From an uncultured Ruminococcus sp. (GTDB taxonomy: Bacteria > Bacillota > Clostridia > Oscillospirales > Ruminococcaceae): 10,389 nt of DNA. The notes under the pieces are model-generated. The model was not told where the DNA came from. It saw only the letters and a program-made list of their open reading frames with translations, and searched no databases. This document shows positions 7,457 to 10,389 of the stretch, one piece after another. The stretch's first letter is position 1. Each line of letters opens with the position of its first letter. Location of the stretch: contig UQAR01000073.1 of NCBI GenBank assembly GCA_900539095.1, positions 1 to 10,389 on the forward strand, written 5' to 3'. The translations under genes and the position numbers were made by a program.

Positions 7457-7480
7457 AAAAATATTGTAACAATTTTTTTA
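7457..7480 (+). terminator. Weak AT-rich hairpin with T-run after nadE
   Basis: ATTG (7463-7466) pairs with CAAT (7470-7473) around TAA, extended by A-T pairs after one mismatch (7457-7461 with 7475-7479), with seven Ts on the right arm. The stem has almost no G-C, so termination would be leaky at best. An upstream fold, GCGTCATA (7417-7424) with TATGATGC (7443-7450), lacks a T-run. nadE may partly read into the next genes. Confidence 0.3.
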
Positions 7481-7482
7481 TA

Positions 7483-7557
7483 GCTGTTCGGTTTTATAAA
7501 AGCTGCTGTTCAGATATAATTATAAGTAAGGTTCGGGAAACTTGTGACTTGAACAGC
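7483..7557 (+). repeat. Three copies of GCTGTTC around the glutamine-synthetase-like gene promoter
   Basis: GCTGTTC occurs at 7483-7489 and 7505-7511 as direct repeats 22 bases apart, about two helical turns, and once inverted as GAACAGC at 7551-7557. The second and third copies form a perfect eight-base inverted repeat (GCTGTTCA, TGAACAGC) flanking the -10 and the predicted start. The first two lie over the region upstream of and between the promoter elements, where an activator or repressor would bind. The arms could also pair in RNA if transcription comes from nadE. Confidence 0.5.
7492..7520 (+). promoter_or_regulatory. Probable promoter of the glutamine-synthetase-like/ANTAR operon (weak -35)
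   Basis: TATAAT (7515-7520) is a perfect -10, but 17 bases upstream there is only TTTTAT, a poor -35, and there is no TG extension. Such promoters often need an activator, and the GCTGTTC repeats occupy the right place. The leader of about 50 bases can form a small hairpin (7529-7543, inside 7524-7550) and carries a CGGAGG ribosome binding site at 7565-7570. Confidence 0.55.
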
Positions 7558-7577
7558 ATTATTACGGAGGATTTATT

Positions 7578-8897
7578 ATGAAATACACAGAGAAAGAGGT
7601 TTTACAGTTCGTGGAAGAGAATGACGTAAAATTCGTCAAGCTCATGTTCTGCGATATATTCGGTTCGCTAAAGACTATCTCTGTTATAGCAGGAGAACTG
7701 CCGAAAATATTCAGAGAGGGACTTATTTTCGACGCCTCAAAGCTTGGAGGCTTTCTGAATGTTACAGCGTCTGACCTCAGACTGTTCCCTGACCCTGATA
7801 CACTGGCTCTGCTGCCATGGCGACCTCAGCACGGAAGAGTGGTAAGATTTTTCTGCCACCTGAAATATCCTGACGGAACGGCTTTTGAGGGCGACGGCAG
7901 GTTCTTCCTCAAGACCGCTATCGCTTATGCAAAGGGCAAGGGATACAATTTCCAGATAGGTACTTCATGCGAGTTCTATTGCTTTGAAAAGGATGACAGC
8001 GATATGCCTACAAAGCGTCCTCACGACTATGCAGGCTATTGCGACGCCGCACCTGTTGACAGGGGAGAGAACCTTAGACGTGACATATGCCTGACCTTGG
8101 AGCAAATGGATATTTTCCCTGAAAGCTCAAGACACGAAGCCGGTCCGGGTCAGAACGAGATAGATTTTCAGTATTCAAATGCACTGAAAGCCGCCGACAA
8201 TCTTGTTACTTTCAAGAACGTTGTAAAATCTGTGGCTGACAGGAATGGACTTTATGCAACTTTCATGCCAAAGCCTATCGTTGATAACTGCGGTTCAGGT
8301 CTGCACATAATGCTTATGTGCATGAAGGGCACGGAAAATGTTTTCCGTCCGCAGCTGGGAGGCCTTTCAAAAGAGGCTGAAAGAATGATCGCAGGCATTT
8401 TGAAAAATGTGGGCGACATGACGCTGTTCCTTAACACCACCACAAATTCATACAAGCGTTTTGGCAGCCTGCTTGCACCAAAGTATATTTCATGGTCACA
8501 TGAGAATTATGCTCAGTTGCTGCGTGCACCGCTTTCTGATGATGATGAAAACGGCATTATCCTCCGTTCGGCAGACAATACCTGCAACCCATATTTTGCA
8601 ATGGGTCTGCTCATATACGCCTGCATAGACGGCGTTATAAATAAAGAGGAGCTTTGCAGTCCGTTCAATATCGACACGGGTGCTGCATCTGAAAGCGAGC
8701 TTGCAAAGCTTGAAACACTGCCGCAGTCTTTGAAAGAGGCAGTGGAACGTGCTGAAAAGAGCGAGTTTCTTGCTGACAGGCTTCCTGAGCATATGCTTGA
8801 GCGGTTCATTGCTATCGAAAAAGAACTGCTCATTGAGTATGAAAGAGCTGCCGACAAGGAACAGTTTGAAACGGTGAGATATTTTTATCATCTGTAA
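7578..8897 (+). CDS. Divergent type-I glutamine synthetase family protein (GlnA-like), several active-site residues replaced
   Basis: The fold is that of type-I glutamine synthetase (ATP + glutamate + ammonia to glutamine): a beta-grasp N-terminal domain (about 15-95), a catalytic domain (about 103-439) and near-normal length (439). Matches include WRPQHGRV, GQNEIDFQY and FMPKPI. By eye alignment in Salmonella numbering, metal-site 1 ligands survive (Glu132, Glu187, Glu194 for E131, E212, E220), as does His243 (H269). But E129 is Ser130, E357 is Ile328, flap E327 is Leu299 (LLAP for YEAP), R339 is Tyr311 and N264 is Cys238. R344 and R359 are kept (Arg316, Arg330). So normal glutamine synthesis is doubtful; it may use another amine or act as a sensor. 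I therefore give no glnA symbol. CGGAGG seven bases upstream fixes the start. It is followed after 42 bases by the ANTAR gene, the order known for clostridial glnA-nitR. Confidence 0.88.
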   Translation: MKYTEKEVLQFVEENDVKFVKLMFCDIFGSLKTISVIAGELPKIFREGLIFDASKLGGFLNVTASDLRLFPDPDTLALLPWRPQHGRVVRFFCHLKYPDGTAFEGDGRFFLKTAIAYAKGKGYNFQIGTSCEFYCFEKDDSDMPTKRPHDYAGYCDAAPVDRGENLRRDICLTLEQMDIFPESSRHEAGPGQNEIDFQYSNALKAADNLVTFKNVVKSVADRNGLYATFMPKPIVDNCGSGLHIMLMCMKGTENVFRPQLGGLSKEAERMIAGILKNVGDMTLFLNTTTNSYKRFGSLLAPKYISWSHENYAQLLRAPLSDDDENGIILRSADNTCNPYFAMGLLIYACIDGVINKEELCSPFNIDTGAASESELAKLETLPQSLKEAVERAEKSEFLADRLPEHMLERFIAIEKELLIEYERAADKEQFETVRYFYHL

Positions 8898-8939
8898 GGT
8901 CAGAGATGTCAGAAAAATTCATGACAAGGAGGTCGGGAA

Positions 8940-9512
8940 ATGGACAGGATACTTGTGGCGTCAAGCAACGAAAAGGCTACTGCCATGCTTGTGAGCCTGC
9001 TGAAAGAAACTTTTCCCGCCTGCAAGACTTCCATAGCCGCAACGGGTCTGGAAACAAGACGTGCGGTTGGGTCTGGCAGCTATGACTGCGTTGTGATAAA
9101 CTGTCCGCTCTCTGACGAATACGGCAACGAGCTTGCGGAGATAGTTTGTACCTCGACGGACGCAAGCTGTGTGGCTATCGCAAAGGCAGAAAATGCGGAT
9201 ATACTTGCAGATAAGCTTGAGGACTTCGGAGTCATGGTCATACCGAAACCTCTTAGCAGACAGTATTTTTACCGCTCCATGAAATTTGTCAGTGCCGCAC
9301 GAAAAAGAATGCTGGGCATAAGGTCTGAGAACCTGAAACTGCACAAAAAGCTTGAAGAGATAAGAACGATAAACAGAGCGAAGTGCTCACTTATGCAGTA
9401 TCTTGGCTTTACAGAGCAGCAGGCTCACAGATATCTTGAAAAGCAGGCTATGGATAAGAGATGCACAAAGATCGAGGTTGCTCAGAAGGTCATCGAGATG
9501 TACGAGGTTTAA
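8940..9512 (+). CDS. ANTAR-domain RNA-binding antiterminator with pseudo-receiver domain (NitR/AmiR-like)
   Basis: ANTAR proteins bind paired RNA hairpins and prevent transcription termination, often in nitrogen metabolism genes. This 190-residue protein has a receiver-like N-terminal domain (about 1-118), a helical linker that may form a coiled coil (about 118-142) and a C-terminal ANTAR domain (about 135-188) with the family pattern AK..LM...GF.E..A...L...AMD.R....E.A..VI. The receiver is degenerate: Asn54 stands where the phosphoacceptor Asp should be (CVVINCPL), and the acidic pair near the start is replaced by ASSNE; Lys103 of IPKP remains. It is probably not phosphorylated, so control likely comes from a protein partner. 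AAGGAGG seven bases before the ATG supports the start. It follows the GS-like gene by 42 bases in one operon, making that protein the obvious partner candidate. I found no typical ANTAR double hairpin in this window, so targets lie elsewhere. Confidence 0.9.
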   Translation: MDRILVASSNEKATAMLVSLLKETFPACKTSIAATGLETRRAVGSGSYDCVVINCPLSDEYGNELAEIVCTSTDASCVAIAKAENADILADKLEDFGVMVIPKPLSRQYFYRSMKFVSAARKRMLGIRSENLKLHKKLEEIRTINRAKCSLMQYLGFTEQQAHRYLEKQAMDKRCTKIEVAQKVIEMYEV

Positions 9513-9545
9513 ATGTTACATAATTGTTAAATTAATGTCAAGCTA

Positions 9546-9574
9546 TTGCATTTGGCGGTGTAATGTTGTATAAT
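9546..9574 (+). promoter_or_regulatory. Sigma-A promoter of fba
   Basis: TATAAT (9569-9574) is perfect; 17 bases upstream lies TTGCAT (9546-9551), a partial -35. The start near 9581 gives a short leader of about 30 bases with a CGGAGG ribosome binding site (9597-9602). No clear terminator separates the ANTAR gene from this promoter. Confidence 0.7.
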
Positions 9575-9612
9575 AATAGAGGAAAATTTTAAATAACGGA
9601 GGTCGTTTTAAA

Positions 9613-10342
9613 ATGTTAGTTTCAGCTAAGGAAATGATGACAAAGGCACTTGCCGGCAAGTATGCCGTAGGTCAGTTCAATATTAACAACCTTGAGTGGA
9701 CAAAGGCTATCCTTCTCACAGCTCAGGAGTGTCAGTCACCAGTTATCCTCGGTGTTTCTGAGGGTGCAGGCAAGTACATGACAGGTTTCAAGACTGTTGC
9801 CGCTATGGTAAAGGCAATGGACGAAGAGCTCGGTATCACAGTACCAGTAGCACTTCATCTTGACCACGGAACATATGAGGGCTGCTACAAGTGCGTAAAG
9901 GCTGGTTTCTCATCTATCATGTTCGACGGTTCACACTATCCATTTGAGGAGAACCTTGCTAAGTCAACTGAACTTGTTCACGTTGCAGATCAGCTTGGTC
10001 TTTCTATCGAGTGCGAAGTTGGTTCTATCGGCGGCGAAGAGGACGGCGTAGTAGGCATGGGCGAGTGTGCAGATCCTAACGAGTGCAAGACAATCGCTGA
10101 TCTCGGCGTTACAATGCTCGCAGCTGGTATCGGTAACATTCACGGTAAGTATCCAGCAAACTGGCCAGGCCTTTCATTCGAGACACTTGCTGCTATCAAG
10201 GAAAAGGTTGGCGATATGCCACTGGTACTTCACGGCGGTACAGGTATTCCTGATGACATGATCAAGAAGGCAATCTCACTTGGCGTTGCAAAGATCAATG
10301 TAAACACAGAGTGCCAGCTTTCATTCCAGGAGGCTACAAGAA
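9613..10342 (+). CDS. fba: Class II fructose-1,6-bisphosphate aldolase, 3' end missing at contig end
   Basis: Fba splits fructose-1,6-bisphosphate into dihydroxyacetone phosphate and glyceraldehyde-3-phosphate in glycolysis, using a divalent metal. About 243 genuine residues are present; the family is usually around 285-310, so some 40-60 residues are lost beyond the contig end. Visible features are HLDHG (82-86) with catalytic Asp84 and metal ligand His85, Glu135 in ECEVG, metal ligand His177 in GNIHGKY, metal ligand His207 in LHGGTG and KINVNTE (227-233). A CGGAGG site ten bases upstream supports the start. The open frame continues to a stop at 10378-10380, but residues from 244 on are translated adapter, not protein. 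Codon use is strongly biased as in typA, consistent with high expression. A tagatose-bisphosphate aldolase (GatY/KbaY) is a close relative, but the resemblance to Bacillus-type Fba favours this call. Confidence 0.93.
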
Positions 10343-10389
10343 CTGTCTCTTATACACATCTGACGCTGCCGACGAATTAGACGGTGTAG
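10343..10389 (+). other. Illumina Nextera adapter, i5 index and P5 start (not genomic)
   Basis: CTGTCTCTTATACACATCT (10343-10361) is the transposase mosaic end, followed by GACGCTGCCGACGA (10362-10375), the complement of the Nextera read-1 adapter. ATTAGACG (10376-10383) fits an eight-base i5 index; from memory it is the complement of index S510. GTGTAG (10384-10389) is the start of the complement of P5. This is adapter read-through left at a contig end, so genomic sequence stops at or before 10342. Confidence 0.98.

Noticed and set aside
7520..7577. Possible ANTAR-type double hairpin in the leader of the GS-like gene
   Set aside because: I looked for six-base loops with A at position 1 and G at position 4 on good stems. 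The only near match, ACAGCA at about 7553-7558, has a three-pair stem with a G-U, and no second hairpin or terminator follows.
9518..9538. AT-rich inverted repeat after the ANTAR gene as a terminator
   Set aside because: ACATAATT pairs with AATTAATGT around GTTA with a bulge, but no T-run follows and the stem has a single G-C pair.
10343..10380. Residues 244-255 of the aldolase frame, ending in a stop codon, as a short natural C-terminus
   Set aside because: They are translated from Nextera adapter and index sequence. The real gene continues beyond the contig end.

Overview
This looks like the end of a draft contig from a low-to-moderate G+C Firmicute, most likely a Ruminococcus-like member of the Clostridia. 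The evidence is consensus sigma-A promoters, strong GGAGG-type ribosome binding sites, a glutamine synthetase/ANTAR-regulator gene pair of the kind known from clostridia, and a FucO-type alcohol dehydrogenase. The genus is an inference from overall style; no rRNA gene is present to fix it. The last 47 bases are not genomic: they are Illumina Nextera adapter, an i5 index and the start of P5.

Layout, left to right. (1) fucO, lactaldehyde reductase, on the minus strand as a single gene with its own promoter and intrinsic terminator. (2) A 423-base divergent region with the fucO promoter, a perfect-consensus promoter for typA and a long AU-rich typA leader that starts with a terminator-like hairpin. 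(3) typA/bipA, a ribosome-associated GTPase, on the plus strand. It faces a two-gene operon across a bidirectional terminator. (4) That minus-strand operon encodes a membrane sensor histidine kinase and a NarL/LuxR-type response regulator, and is divergent from nadE with back-to-back promoters. (5) nadE, glutamine-dependent NAD+ synthetase, on the plus strand. (6) A plus-strand pair: a type-I glutamine-synthetase-like protein and an ANTAR-domain RNA-binding regulator. (7) fba, class II fructose-bisphosphate aldolase, cut off by the contig end.

How the genes relate. fucO, nadE and fba belong to fermentative carbon and NAD metabolism: FucO oxidises NADH, NadE makes NAD+ using glutamine nitrogen, and Fba is glycolytic. 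typA is translation and stress housekeeping. The signal of most interest is the pair at 7578-9512. The glutamine-synthetase-like protein keeps the fold and one metal site, but by eye lacks two of the three ligands of the second metal site, the flap glutamate that shapes the ammonium pocket, and an ATP-site arginine. The ANTAR protein beside it has a receiver-like domain with Asn where the phosphoacceptor Asp should be. Together they suggest a non-phosphorylated nitrogen-sensing pair in which a GS-like protein acts as the sensor for an RNA-binding antiterminator, comparable in logic to AmiC/AmiR or NasS/NasT. This is a hypothesis, not something the sequence proves.

I saw no tRNA, rRNA, CRISPR array, insertion sequence or phage gene in the window.
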